Assembly: GCA_034190875.2 (NCBI GenBank)
Contig: CM067348.1
Coordinates: 34,566,871 to 34,630,870, forward strand
Source: Urechis unicinctus
Lineage: Eukaryota; Annelida; Polychaeta; Xenopneusta; Urechidae
DNA length: 64,000 nucleotides
Reading direction: 5' to 3'
Shown here piece by piece: positions 48,255 through 62,724 of this stretch. Each line of letters opens with the position of its first letter. Position 1 is the stretch's first letter. The notes beneath the pieces are model-generated. The model had not been told where the DNA came from. It searched no databases and saw only the letters and a list, made by a program, of their open reading frames with translations. The position numbers and the translations under genes are program-made.

Positions 48255-48560
48255 GTGTCAGCTACGACTGTTCGCTAAGAGGCGAACCATTCAGCCAGAG
48301 GGGCCAATATCTGCCGTGTGCATTCTTAGGTCTCACATTACATTAGTATGATAAGGTCAACTCGGTGATGTATCAAGTTAAGATATACGACATTTAATTC
48401 TTGAGGGACGCAACATCTAATATAGTGTAGCGGTCATTGCAGAATTGCCCAGTAAGCTGCACTGAATTCACACTTAGCTCTAAATGCAGTATAATAAGGC
48501 GCCAGGATTGTTTTAATTACGCCGCTGAATAATTGTGGTAGACGACAGATTCTGTGATGC
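48255..48560. repeat. Local tandem duplication, copy 2
   Basis: Diverged partner of 47825-48180. The offset falls from 439 to about 364 bp, so this copy has lost about 75 bp in its middle. Confidence 0.8.
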
Positions 48561-49575
48561 GTGACACTATATCAAAAGACTTCTAATTGTAATGTTGTGG
48601 GAACATATTCACTTCTGATTATCAATTCACGGAGAATAAAACATAAATTTAATATTTGGTATAATATATTGGGATTAGACGTTTGCTGCATAGCATATTG
48701 TTACGATAATAAGAGCTTAGGTGGCAATCTATGAATAAGGCGAGTTGATTGTGAATGTGATGGACAGTTTGTGCTTTCTGATTGGCTGCAGAGGCAGGCA
48801 GAGTGTGTGTATTTTACTTAGTAGGAGTTTTGGCGTGTGTATCGACTAGTTTCCACGACCTTCATTCGCATAGCGCATCACGGCGTAAGTACTAAAGTAC
48901 GTGGCTCAGTTGTGGTTCGAGGTGCGTTGTGTAAGTGTTGCATGGACGAACAATGATATGGCAGTTAGTTTCGCTTCACATTTAGGTTTGTCTACCCTGC
49001 TGTTACTGTTGACTGGAGGTTCTGTGAGAATGAAGCTGACATGTTGCCGACTAAATATAACAGACTAACGACTACCTAACTTTGAAGTGAGTCTGTTGCA
49101 TCAGAACTTCTGGTTGATAGCATTAAGCTCGATAGATCAGCGGGAGATGACTGGCAGGCGATGAGCGTTGTGACTTGTATTCTCATGCGAAACAGGTATT
49201 TTCCGATGATACTGAAAGCTTAACCACTGCCTGCCGTGACGTATTCGTGTTAAATCTAATCCCCTTTCATCCCAAGATTTCAATGAATGACATTGTGGAT
49301 GGAGAAGTTGGCAATCGCATTCCTTGTATCACTTGATCTTCATTTTTACTCGAGAATTTCCATTGATGGAGTGCATTATATACCTAATCCGTTGATGGTA
49401 GATGCACCGTTTCCAGCTGCCAGGGTAAATAAGCCTCATATTACTTTTTGCTTTCAATCAACCGCATTCCTGCTCGATATATGTTTGTCAGTGCCTTGCC
49501 TCTAGTCTTAGGAGCTAGTTTTCTCCCAAATAAATTACAGTGGGTCAACTGAGCGTCTTAATGCTATGTGATAAG
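48561..49575. other. No recognisable feature
   Basis: Unique DNA, somewhat richer in GC near 48780-49060. A 72-codon plus frame (49287-49505) has no motif. Confidence 0.4.
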
Positions 49576-49577
49576 AG

Positions 49578-49690
49578 AGCTACCTAGCAAATGATATCCA
49601 ACTGGCCTTTACATGGCATACCTTATTTAATTCAATGTGGACCTAGTAAATAATATCAAACTGGCCTGTACACTGCAGACCTCATTTGAA
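49578..49690. repeat. 59-bp tandem duplication, 2 copies
   Basis: ACCTAGCAAATGATATCCAA at 49582 and ACCTAGTAAATAATATCAAA at 49641. Both continue with CTGGCCT.TACA..GCA.ACCT.ATTT. Confidence 0.85.
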
Positions 49691-51446
49691 GCTTCAATAT
49701 TGAGTGGAATATTGGGCTGAAGAACTGGCGTAAATAAACAAGGGCGTTAATAAATGCTGCAATGTATAGTGTAAAAGCGCAACATATTGTCCCCCCCACC
49801 CCAAACACACACACATACTTCTTCACTTTCATAAAGATATCCAACTGCTTATCACAGGATCAAAGCATTCTTTGATGCCTAGCTGTCAATTTCGCTTCTC
49901 AATAATTAGCACAACGTGAATGGGATATTTTTTCCGACTTCGTGACTATATCATCTCTTCTAATTAACGAGTTATCAAACCATGCCAGTTACAAGCTGAG
50001 CACAATAGGCTTATCAATACAACCGATTTAAAACTTTATAGAGAAATAAACGTCACATAGCATTATATGTTCGATAGAGATAGCTATTAAGACAGGTTAT
50101 ACTGAATGTTGAGTTCGTAATAGTATTAAGCATGATTCAGTAGTACGTGACCGCGACGCATTTTAAATATGGCTCTCTTCTGGCTTTACAAATGTTGTCT
50201 ATCAAATATCCACTCATATCTTGCCAACCAAAACAAATCACATACTCTTATGTTTATGTGTTGCTGTATTATATCATATGGAGGCCGTGAAAATATTGTA
50301 AGTTATGTTCGAAGCTTATTTTTACCCCGTAATATGGCTAAAAATAAACTGAGATCCCATCGGTATTTTATTAATAATATCATTGTTACTCATTTTTTTC
50401 CTTACCCACATGTTCGGAAAATATGCAGCAATAAACATATCTCCGTCGAAGTGATACCTTATGGGTGATCGATCATAACGTTATGTCAAATCCTCACCAA
50501 ACAATGTAACCGGACGCTGAGCAGATCACACTGTGTTCTTGCTGCTCATCAACATTGACATTCATTATACCTCCCACGACTATGAATGAATGTTAACAAA
50601 GACCTTCAATCCGAATTTTCTGTAATGGTGATGAAAATGCGACGAAAAGGTATTCGGATATCCAGCAGACTTATGATAAAATATAAAAACAAATATTGGA
50701 GAGAGGTGTAATATGACGCTTGCTTGCGGTGCATAACAAGCGATCTGGAAAGGCATCCCATGAGAACTTTACATGAGGTTGGTACTGTGGAATAACTTAA
50801 ATATGAATATGATGATGACGTCATGTTTCCGGACATCATTCAACCAATTTGATGTATGCATACAAAACCCTGTCATAGTCCGCAAATACCGGCAGCTAGA
50901 GGCAAATCCCTACTTCTACAGCGCCATACAGCAATCACTTAGGATGACCAGTCATAATTACATGTATCTTGCAGCAGTTTCAAAATGCAAGCCGTTATCC
51001 ACAAGTCATCTCCCCGGCTTAGCATTCATCTTGATGAAACGTTATCAGTCATCCTTAACACGTATCACATTGCAGGTACTTGTTGGCATTTCGTTTTACA
51101 AACTGCTCTCACTGTACTATGTTTCAGAATATGATGAATTGTACGGCATCTTCCAGCAGCGTTGAGGACATCAACACAGAATGAATATATGACTCGTGAA
51201 CAAATCAAGAATGGAAACCGCATACATTCAAACGAACGACGCGTGCGTTGACTTGTAAAAAACCTTGCATGCATTCAAATGTAAATTGTTGGATTATGCG
51301 ATTGCTTATTAATTATGATACCCACCTTCCTCGACTTTAATACAGTTGCCTTGGCGCTTCATCGTCGTAGTTTTAACAACGCAAGTGAAGATGAGCACGG
51401 CACGTGAATCAACCTTTTAGATAGCATGATGTGGCTTGATGTAAGG
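49691..51446. other. No recognisable feature
   Basis: About 1.75 kb. The longest frame (50773-51165 plus, 130 codons) has no recognisable family and is AT-rich like its surroundings. Without homology I do not call it a gene. Confidence 0.35.
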
Positions 51447-51592
51447 GATGCTGATGGTCATGATGAGGCGCTAATCGCCCCGGGCGCCATCACGGATGCT
51501 GATGGTCATGATGAGGCGCTGATCTCCCCAGGCACCAACACGGATGCTGATGCTCACAATGAGGCGTTATTCTCCCCGGGCGACCACACCAC
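51447..51592 (+). repeat. 48-bp minisatellite, 3 copies
   Basis: GATGCTGATGGTCATGATGA starts at 51447, 51495 and 51543 with an exact 48-bp period. It keeps a plus-strand frame reading DADGHDEALISPG three times within a 74-codon ORF (51426-51650). The repeats are acidic and differ partly at third positions, but also at first and second ones, so coding is not supported. Confidence 0.9.
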
Positions 51593-52547
51593 TTTTAGCC
51601 CATCAGTCGATACACTCGTTTCTCACTGGTGCGGCGACATTCAGTTTTAAGTAAGTTGCATGTACAGCAACACACATTTTTATCAATGAATACAGCAACA
51701 AGACGTATCCCTGTTATCACATATTTTACATTGATCAATTGGTCGATGTGCCTTGATTCGACGGGTAATTAAGATAAACAGTCGATTGTATCTGGTAGGA
51801 TTCTTTTCACTTTTTTATTTTAAATATTAAATTATCCGTATGCCACTGCCTGAGGGCGCATAAGACGCCGAAATAGCAACATGAGTTAAAATTAATGACC
51901 TCGTCTGATTTGGCCGCTATACTATCGAGGCTTGTAAAACACGGCCTTACCAGTAACACTCGTTTCTCCTGGGATAGCACTGACAAACCCCCAGCGACTT
52001 TAAAGGGAGGTACGACGTGTATATGTAAACACTGTGCGCTTTCCTCTAGCTTATTATATACTGTGTCATTCAACACATACTAACTACAACAATATCTATC
52101 AGTCATAATACAAACATTGATGACCAACTATAGAGGATTTCTTTGGGGTAGATAATTTACCAGTTTTTCAAATCCAACATTGTGTCAAAAGTAATGTCTC
52201 GGTCAAGCGGAGCATTCTTCCAGTGACTTGTTATCTTGTTACTGTAATTAATGGAATGTGGACGTCATAAATATAACATGCAGAGCGCTCTTCAAATGGT
52301 TACTCGCTGATATTGTGATATCTTGTTTCTTTTGATGGTAATATACTTATCACAGTCAGACCAGAAGTAGGTGCGCGTGGGATGATTCCCCTTAAGATCA
52401 ACGGCACTCATCATTCATCATGGCCGATCCGGACTAACATTTAATGCAGGCTGGACGACCTCCCGTAACCCCAGTTAGTTTTCTAGTTGTGTTTATTGGA
52501 TAAAGTCACCTAGCCAACTTTTATCACCAAGATGAATGGCGGAAGCA
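51593..52547. other. No recognisable feature
   Basis: Unique interval. The opposed 89- and 62-codon frames at 51807-52083 overlap each other and lack motifs. Confidence 0.4.
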
Positions 52548-53380
52548 TCTACTAAGTACTAATGACAGACACCATGGACACTGGTGCAGGTGTCAGCATC
52601 CTATCGATATACGGAGAAGCATCTACTGAGTACTACAGGCAGACACCATGGACACTAGTACAGGTGTCAGCATCCTATCGATATGCGGAGAAGCATCTAC
52701 TGATTACTACAGACAGACACCACGGGCACTAGTACAGGTGTCAGCATCCTATCGATATACAGAGAAGCACCGACTGAGTACTACAGACAGACACCATGGG
52801 CACTAGTACAGGTGTCAGCATCCTATCGATATACAGAGAAGCACCGACTGAGTACTACAGACAGACACCATGGGCACTAGTACATGTGTCAGCATCCTAT
52901 CGATATACAGGCCTCGCACCGCAGTGAGTACTACAGACAGACAACCATGGGCACTAGTACAGGTGTCAGCATCCTATCGATATACAGAGAATCACCGACT
53001 GAGTACTACAGACAGACACCATGGGCACTAGTACAGGTGTCAGCATCCTATCGATCATACAGAGAAGCACCGACTGAGTACTACAGACAGACACCATGGG
53101 CACTTTTACAGGTGTCAGCATCCTATCGATATACAGAGAAGCACCGATACTGAGTACTACAGACAGACACCATGGGCACTAGTACAGGTGTCAGCATCCT
53201 ATCGATATACAGAGAAGCACCGACTGAGTACTACAGACAGACACCATGGGCACTAGTACAGATGTCAGCATCCTATCGATATACATTATAACCTGAAGCA
53301 CCTTTATTTTGTACTACAGACAAACACCATTGGCACACTAGTACAGATGTCAGCATCCTATCGATATACAGAGAAGCAAA
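52548..53380. repeat. 74-bp minisatellite, about 11 copies
   Basis: The unit reads ACTGAGTACTACAGACAGAC, then ACCATGGGCACTAGTACAGG, TGTCAGCATCCTATCGATAT and ACAGAGAAGCACCG. CCATGG words end at 52800, 52874, 52950 and 53025, so the period is 74 with 1-2-bp insertions. Each unit carries four 6-bp palindromes: AGTACT, CCATGG, ACTAGT and ATCGAT. The outer copies are more diverged than the inner ones. The period is not a multiple of three. Confidence 0.95.
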
Positions 53381-56300
53381 ATCTTTATGTTGAAGCAAGA
53401 ATGACGTACAACGAGTAGAGAAATGCTTTTTTCCATATTACTTAAATAAAGGCTAAGCTGTCGGCATACGCATTAACGCGGACATCTGCGTAACAAGCCG
53501 AGCCGAACCAATCGCGCACTAACTGGCCTCGCCTGCAGTCATTCAGTTTCGATAATCAAACACAGTTTTCCTTGAACATCATCAATGCAGTGGGTCATTT
53601 TTCTTTGACACATCACCGAATCGACCATCACCTCTGTTATATACTACATACATTAAAACAATGGATTTTCAGTATTTATTTAAAGTGAATTCTTTTCGTT
53701 CATATGTCTAAATGCTGCAAGGAACTGGCCGAAGTCTGGAGTACCCCTGCACCACATTTTGACCTTGGCATGAATTCATGGCTATCGTACAACGGATAAT
53801 AATTGCTTAAATATATTGAAAATACTGCTTGATTTTCGATTTAATCTTACTTGGGTTCTTTAACCACCACCAACTTGCTTAATCGTTTATGTTGAATGAA
53901 GTAAACAATGAAACAGGTTCCCCTTTTGCTCTCAATAATTTCCTTTGAAAAATCATGTACAGTTTGTAACTTTCAAACATATCTTCGTGTATCTCATTAT
54001 AAAAAGATCTTTATTTTGTAATTCACAAACCACTTGGCATTTGCACCGGCACAGTCTTACCCTTCTGTTTCCTGAAATGGATATTCTCTCTTATTCATTG
54101 CAAGGAATTTGTCATCGGCGTTACACCCGTATAATGTTAAATGCGGTTGTTCAATCAATTACAACAAGTAAGAACGTGATTCATGGCACGTTCAAAAAGG
54201 ATTTACGACAACCGCAATAACCAGGCGAACCTCTAGATTAGTTGTTCTCGCGTGTAGTATGACATTCAATCAACCGTATGCTCCGACGTAATCTATCATC
54301 CGTCCATGACAGACCCTAGATTAGATTGCATGCTTAGCAAACAATGATCGATGTTTGTAGGCCTCATCAGAAAGCATAATATTTGATGGAATAGATGGTC
54401 TACACTTTCAATGCATGTTGTCCACATTTTGTGCCAACAAACATCATATTAAGTCAACCATGCTCTCACAGAGACATTCCCTCATCATATTTAATTGGGA
54501 AACGTTGATAAGATTGCATATGGCCAATCTGCATGGATTGGAAGGTAACGATATAGCGCTTTATGTAGCGATAAGCGGGGGTCTATGAGCATAAACTAGC
54601 CCCGAAACTTATGATGAGTGTTCCGGTTAACGAACAGTAGAAAGCAATCGACTGCTTCTGTAACGTTGCTTTGTAACGTGTTTATGGTTAGCCTGTAAAA
54701 TGACCTGTAAGTAGCATATCTTCTCCTGAATAAACACACTATGCATTACGTGAAGCACAATATATGTAAATTATATAATTTATTCCATCCAATTATAACG
54801 ACTTGAAAGAGTAGACCCAAAAGGCGCTTCATGCTGGTGAGCTTTGACGACAACTACTTAGAGTAATGATAAAAGTGTAAGTCTCACGGTATATCCGTTA
54901 CTTTGTGATGGCCCGTGAGAGATACTATCACAGTAAGAAATACGAACATAATTAAATGGCGGCTGCACAGATCTATGACATCATATCACCAAGCCGGCTT
55001 ATGTAAACTGACATAATATGATAATACACTAAATCCAATGCAAATATATTTAAAATAAGAAAGGCTCACGAACGGACGCTGAATAGGGCGAGTGGATTAT
55101 GAGGTTAATTAGTTGATGGTGTCAGTGTTCAGCATATTAAGTGCTCTTTAATACCGCATTTGGAAAGAATAGCAGGTAGTACGGTTTTTAAATAAATGCG
55201 TTTCGTGAGTTTTATGTTAAAGATTATCGTTGTTGTGAACCTCATCGATATATTCCAAACACTGACGCATTGATCTTAATAGAAGTTGAATACCGCACAT
55301 CGACAATTAAAAAGTTTGGCACGTAGTCATATCTAAGGTAAATCTTTATTTATTGTCATTGTATAATTACTCATTTATTCTGGTATAGAAAATTAGACGG
55401 ACGATTGGCATCACACAATTCACATAGTGAGCAATATTATTGGCCGAATAATGTACCCTCCCCCCCACCCCCTCCTCCCCAATGCATGTAAAATATGTTA
55501 TCTGTGAGCTGTGATTGAAAAACGAAACGTCTAAATGACGAAGACAGATCTGGTTTGAGATGCAGGCTTCAATATTGCGTTATTTTCTGTGAGATGATAT
55601 GTTGTCAAACGTCAACTGCTATCCTCATGGCACTTGATGCAGATACACACAACGTCATTAAGAACGTCCGCGTTGCGTCTTGGGAGGCAGGAAAGACGTA
55701 ATATGTCTCAAACTTAGCATATAAAAACAATATGGCGCAACAAGAATGCCGCTTGATACCCTGTGTTCGGGAAAGGATCTTCAGAAGTTGTCTACTAATT
55801 TCAGCATTAGCTCTCAAGCGATGTCAATGAATGCTTATGTTTCACAACGCTGTCTCACCACGCCCTAAACCCTCCAGTAGTGTTTTAGAATAGTTGATAA
55901 TGCTTAATTAACGCCGCTTTGTAAACACGATGGATTCGTGCTTAAGTGAAGTCGTTGATTTTTCATCAGTAAATAACCCGTAATGCACGCCAGAAGTAGT
56001 AAGTACACAGATCACACCGATGCGCACAACAATTGTAATGAATTGTGACACGCCGGCGTCCATGTGAAACAAGGTGCGTGATGAGATGACATGTTAATTA
56101 GGCGATGTCAGCGGAAGGACAATGATTGTAGAGGTGCTATGACGCTCCATAGATAGACATCTTAGGAATAGCGCTTGTTAATAAGCTATGCAACGTGATG
56201 ACATCCGCTGTGATCAGCGTATTTACCAGCACCACCTACAGCCAAGTAAATGTAGTCGAATGCCACAGGATTATCAGATTTACTAAATATCGTTATCCAT

Positions 56301-56439
56301 TTACATGTATTGTTTGACAGCATTATGTTAATGCAGATATAAACAAATGGCCATTGACGCATGACTCATTTGACAACACCAATGCATTCACTGCTTCACA
56401 CGTCACAACGTCACAAGCCTGGTGCATTAGCCAAACAAT
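53381..56439. other. No gene; C-rich tract at 55458-55482
   Basis: About 3 kb of unique-looking DNA with a pyrimidine C-rich tract (CCCTCCCCCCCACCCCCTCC). The 91-codon plus frame (53945-54220) shows no recognisable domain. Confidence 0.4.
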
Positions 56440-56632
56440 CCATATGACTTAGTTCTGATGGCGCCCAACATGGTTCCCAGCTAATATCGTAAATTAACTG
56501 CTAGCGTCACTGAAGCAAAGACACCAGAATCCCATTAAGTCCATGGGTTATGGTATGGATTGCGAATATCCAAGATCGACAGCTGTTGATGTCCCTGCAT
56601 ATTACAGTTTTTGTCAATGATGGGATACATAT
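56440..56632. repeat. Third fragment of the 22-24 kb duplicated sequence
   Basis: TTAGTTCTGATGGCGCCCAA, then ACACCAGAATCCCATTAAGT and CCATGGGTTATGG match 23763-23870 closely and 22398-22440 more loosely, in the same orientation. The match stops near the TA array that follows. Confidence 0.75.
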
Positions 56633-56752
<120 letters not shown>

Positions 56753-57385
56753 TTGTACGATTGCAACCGTCTCGCGTCTAAAGACCGAGCATTTTGTCGC
56801 ACAGTTACATTTTGAACCATGATTTGGGTTTAAATGCTAGGTAAGGGCCCAACTCGGAAATAAATAAAGGTTTAACACAAGAAATGTTCGTTTTGTGGTT
56901 GGATTCACTGAAGTTGTATTAATTTAAGCAATTATTTTGAATTCCGGACCTTATTTGGAAATTTGTATATTTTTACCTTGCAACCAATTTGTCGCTTGAT
57001 TAAAACCTTTTTTTTCCCTATTTATTTCAATTATGTTTGTTCCAACTATAGACAAATTGCCAAATCAATGTTTGGCCAACACTGTGAACAACTTTTACGA
57101 ACATATTGCAACTTTCTTCTCCAAAAATTGAAAATATATATAGTTGGATCGCACGCTGCCACAATTTGACACGCTTGGCTTGGTCAGCGATATGCGTATG
57201 CTGATATCGCTTGATTTCCATGGGCGAAGGTTAGTCAGCCTTCTTTATGATTTTTCAAATCGATTATTAATTAAATGAGTATGCAACAATATGGTTGGTA
57301 ACATTGGTTAAAAATGATTTGTCATTGACAAAAACAAAATGGTGGTTTATATGGATAATGTACAAAATGGTAGCTATGTAAGTAT
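56753..57385. other. No recognisable feature
   Basis: Unique AT-rich spacer between two TA arrays, with short opposed ORFs. Confidence 0.4.
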
Positions 57386-57386
57386 A

Positions 57387-57419
<33 letters not shown>

Positions 57420-57438
57420 TATATAGAGATATATATAT

Positions 57439-57489
<51 letters not shown>

Positions 57490-57529
57490 TATATAGATAT
57501 ATAGATATATATATATATATATATATATA

Positions 57530-57626
<97 letters not shown>

Positions 57627-57630
57627 ATAT
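57386..57630. repeat. (TA)n microsatellite with GATA/CTAT steps
   Basis: About 245 bp of (TA)n with GATATA interruptions on the left half and one CTATA in the middle. Confidence 0.97.
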
Positions 57631-59409
57631 AAACCTCATGTACCGTGGCCAATATGATTCTGCATACTAAATAGGGATGTTACAGATACTGAGGATGATT
57701 TCTCTACCGGGGCGGCTCTCTGATATGCATAACGGTGTGGAAACAAAAGTATGTTTCAATAATAACAATGTAGGGCCGATGTGATCTTGTGACATCTGGC
57801 TGATGACGCGGTTAATCATCCTCTGGTAATAGATCCGTGTGACATGAGTGGCAAAACATGGCAGCAATTAACAGACGAACCAACGCCACCTACTGGTCAA
57901 AGGGATAACAAAAGCGATAGTAACACACGCTGTCATGGCTACCGCGGCAGAGGACGAACATGAAGGTGGGTGGGGGATGCAAGTAAAAGCTTCATCAAGT
58001 GGTAAGACTCTTTAATATGAATCAAGTTATTCAGAGGAAACTGTTATCGCCGATGTCCTCAGCATAACTAATTACCATTGGTTTGATTGAATTTGCGCTG
58101 ACCATCTGTAAGACAGATAAGGCACAATACATCGGCAGTCATAGTGTTACTTCAACCTGAGCAGCACACTGACCTCTATGTTTGGGTGACCTATCCGATT
58201 TCACCGTTAATGGAGCTCCAGATTACGTTGTGTAGCAGTGTATTGTCTGGTTTTCCTGCGTATGATAACCTACAATGATCGTTTAAAAACGTAATTTTAC
58301 TCCGATACAACTAGACCGTTCACTCGTGGTATCTATATACCATTAGGTTAGAGGGATATCTATTTCTATTCTTACATTGTGGAAATGGTTCCAAGTCAAT
58401 TATCGTGTCTGACTGCTAATCCAATATGTGTAGGCGCGTAAAGCAGTACCCGCATAGTGGTCTCATCCCATTTAGTTGGTTATACATATGGTTGGTCAAG
58501 CTAAGAATCGACTGGTGTGTGCAGGTGCAATATGTGGATATGGAGTCATGCGCGAAATAAAACATGCCTTGATGTATCTTCTTTGATTATCTTATACGCG
58601 TGTCGTACATTAATCGTGTCGGTTCCGTTGTGTAGCATATACATTATGTTTGTACATCATTAGCACATTTACATCTTATTTGAAGTCTTCAGGCCACGGA
58701 TAAATATACCAATGTAACACGTGATGCTTATCATGAACATAACTACTACGTCAGGGCCATCAACTGCTGCGTGCTTGCGGCCATTCTGTCGTACCCTCTC
58801 ATGATCTTCATTGACTGTTCAGGAACGTACAAATTCTCCTTGTTCGATTTTCTGCCACCCTTTTACTAATCAGTAGCATATCTAGCAACCATTCCATGCC
58901 TGCTATTCCACTAACAGCAGATCTCTGTATCAAACAATGCATCCCCAGATCCAATCTACGCAAGAGCATACCCTAATTTTCAGTAGAACCACACAGTGCC
59001 AATCTAATGATACGAAATGTCAGGACCCGGATGCGTCCAGTAACTCGGAGCCCTGATAATGGTGCAAACAATGTACATGGCCAGAATAATAGGCTGAACA
59101 TATGTGTGACATTCATTAGGTTTTACTCACATGATATGAAAAGATCTTAGCCAGCCAAGCAATCGTGTCATGGCGTCATCCCTAAAAGTTTAATTTAATT
59201 GTGTTTGACCATTCTTCTGGCAGGACCAATAGGTTTATCAAGCTCTACTCGACCACCTGCAGCATCACGATTACCACAGAATTGCAGAACACACCGTAAA
59301 GCATGCACGAGGGCATAGCACATGGTGTGGGCGCTGGTTCATGGAATAACATACATGAAATGTTTGCCACTGCGAGAACCAATATAGAAATATAAATTAC
59401 AATCAGGAT
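57631..59409. other. No recognisable feature
   Basis: About 1.8 kb of unique DNA with few open frames and no identified element. Confidence 0.4.
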
Positions 59410-59553
59410 AATGATAACGGTAATCACAATCAAGATAATCATATTGATAACGGTAATCACAATCAAGATAATCATATTGATAACGGTAATCACAATCAAG
59501 ATAATCATATTGATAACGGTAATCACAATCAAGATAATCGTATTGATTATTAC
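59410..59553. repeat. 33-bp minisatellite, about 4 copies
   Basis: ATAATCATATTGATAACGGT then AATCACAATCAAG repeats with an exact 33-bp period. The minus strand stays open in two frames (an 11-residue repeat MIILIVITVIN in one of them), which is a by-product of the period. Confidence 0.95.
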
Positions 59554-59694
59554 AATAATGAATGATACTATTTCGAGCACATACCATTAGGCATGACATC
59601 TTTCTGAACAAGACGTTTCTTCATCCTCCTCTACTCAGTGGCAAATAAATGTGTCACCTTCTCCCTGAGTGAAACAAGCTTCTACTATCAACTC

Positions 59695-59865
59695 AAATGC
59701 ATTCACACTGATATTTAGGGACATCAAATGTAGGAACATATTGATATGAAGGGACAGCATATGTAGTGACATATTGATATGTAGGGACAGCATATGTAGG
59801 GACATATTGATATGTAGGGACATCATGTGTAGGGACAGGGACATATTGATATGTAGGGACATGCA
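59695..59865. repeat. 33-bp minisatellite, about 5 copies
   Basis: ACATATTGATATGTAGGGAC words start at 59736, 59769, 59802 and 59841 (the last step is 39 bp through a 6-bp insertion). It lies only about 150 bp from the previous 33-bp array but differs from it in sequence. Confidence 0.9.
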
Positions 59866-60764
59866 AAACCAGCAGTAGTGAACTCACTGCCTTTCCTACT
59901 TGCTTCAAAAATTACATCTCCATTGTAATGTCAATTAATATAAATGATGCCAAGAATCCTACGGCTATTTATGCCTTCCATGTCACATCCATGATAAATT
60001 AAATGTAATAGTGGCAGTATAATCCATTTTGAGTTTGACACAAATTAGCGAGGCATCATGCAAAGACAGAATGTACTGCATTATATGCTGTCACTGGTAC
60101 AGGTTTAGCAAGACAAGGCATAGAGCGAGCATTGACTCAAGCACTTTGTAATGCTTTGTGCTCTACCCCATTCCGTAAGACCACGAATGTGAGGAGTACC
60201 AAAACGCTATGAAAACGGTCGAATGTGCAAAACAGTTGACGAAAGAAAATTCTCTATCTGGCAAATCCTAACCTGACGCCTTTAGCGATATATTTACCAG
60301 AACTGGTCATTAGAAAGGGCGATTTGATATTATCAGACACTGTCGCCTTCCAACATTAGTACCGTTTGCACGAGTGTTTCAAATCAAAACTACGTTTTAG
60401 CGAGTCATTAGGGAGGTCTAGTTTATTAATTTCATATTTCAAAATACTATCACCTCTGACCGTTAGTATCGAGAGTAGGAGTGCTTAAAATTATAACTAC
60501 ATATTATTAATGTATTCCACACGCTTTTGGTGGTATGACAAGATGTTATTAACGCAACTACATGGTGGGCAGAACGTCACGTTAATTTGCGACAAGGTAC
60601 AGCCCTCACAATAAAGGTATTGCTGACAATAACATGGCGCGGGTTAGGTTTACTAACTGAGGCAGTGGCCCGATTCAAAACGGTAGTTTCGTCTATTAAG
60701 CTTCCAGAACACCATAAATACGACAAGTAACACATATGATGGAGATATAGATACGGGTCAACTG
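59866..60764. other. No recognisable feature
   Basis: Unique sequence with no gene or repeat that I can name. Confidence 0.4.
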
Positions 60765-61060
60765 TCAGCCTGTCAGATCGACGCTTTCAGTTACCAGCCT
60801 TTCCATCACGACCAAAATATGACAACTAATGGAAGCGTGAGTCCACAAAATCTCTGGTCGCTCATATAAACACATCTCGCATGAAGTCAAAATGTTGCTT
60901 TGCATTACCATATATATATGACTAATGTGGCAGAATATTCGATTTAGGCAGTATTTTGCGCTTATTAAGATATATGTTACTACCATTTACAACACGCTCG
61001 AAGGACAAATTGTCTATATATTTGGTATAAGAGAGTAGATGACAACAACTGCATTTATTT
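60765..61060. repeat. Diverged dispersed duplication, partner of 31240-31570
   Basis: Shares TATATATGACTAATGTGG and ACCATTTACAACACG, with weaker similarity on both sides. It holds about 20 bp more than its partner between those two anchors. Confidence 0.7.
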
Positions 61061-61179
61061 AAACCGTTGACTACTTTCAGAGTAGGCGACTTTGGCCAGT
61101 GTTGAAATAAAAATTAATAGTTCACACGAGATGCTCTAATGAAAGTTAACGTGCTGATCATTATCTAAAAACAAATGTA

Positions 61180-61505
61180 TTTAGTATTGCGCGTTCAACG
61201 CTTATACACCACGTGTATATAATATGGTGTTTATAATTATGCTGAGACATCATGTGTGCATAGTATTGTGTTTATGATTACGCTTAAACACCACGTGTAT
61301 ATGATATGGTGTTTATAATTATGCTGAGACACCACGTGTGCATAGTATTGTGTTTATAATTATGCTGAGACACCACGTGTATATAGTGTTGTGGGTATGA
61401 TTGCTGAGAAACCAAGTGTATATAGTATTGTGTTTATGATTATGCTGAGACTCCACGTGTAACTAGTATGGTGTTTATGATTATGCTGATACACCACGTA
61501 TGCAA
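61180..61505. repeat. 41-bp minisatellite, about 8 copies
   Basis: CACCACGTGTATATAATATG, then GTGTTTATAATTATGCTGAGA. Units start at about 61207, 61248, 61289, 61330, 61371, 61410, 61451 and 61492. Most copies hold CACGTG, an E-box palindrome. Confidence 0.95.
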
Positions 61506-61618
61506 AAACGATCAAACTGAGAGAAATGAAGGTTACTTTCATATGTGCTTAAGATTGGACACCTTGATCCTATTTTGACAGTGCTATACAAAAAACAACT
61601 TGAAGCATACAAAGAGCT

Positions 61619-62724
<1,106 letters not shown>

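Noticed and set aside
50773..51165. 130-codon plus-strand ORF
   Set aside because: No recognisable family, base composition as in the flanks, and an overlapping minus frame. Could be chance at this GC content.
55010..55130. Homology to 48600-48780 (GAATA.GGCGAGT.GATT)
   Set aside because: A single 16-bp-scale match with no collinear continuation.
59245..59580. 111-codon hydrophobic repeat protein (IILIVITVI), membrane-like
   Set aside because: Produced by the 33-bp array; a second minus frame is open over the same units.
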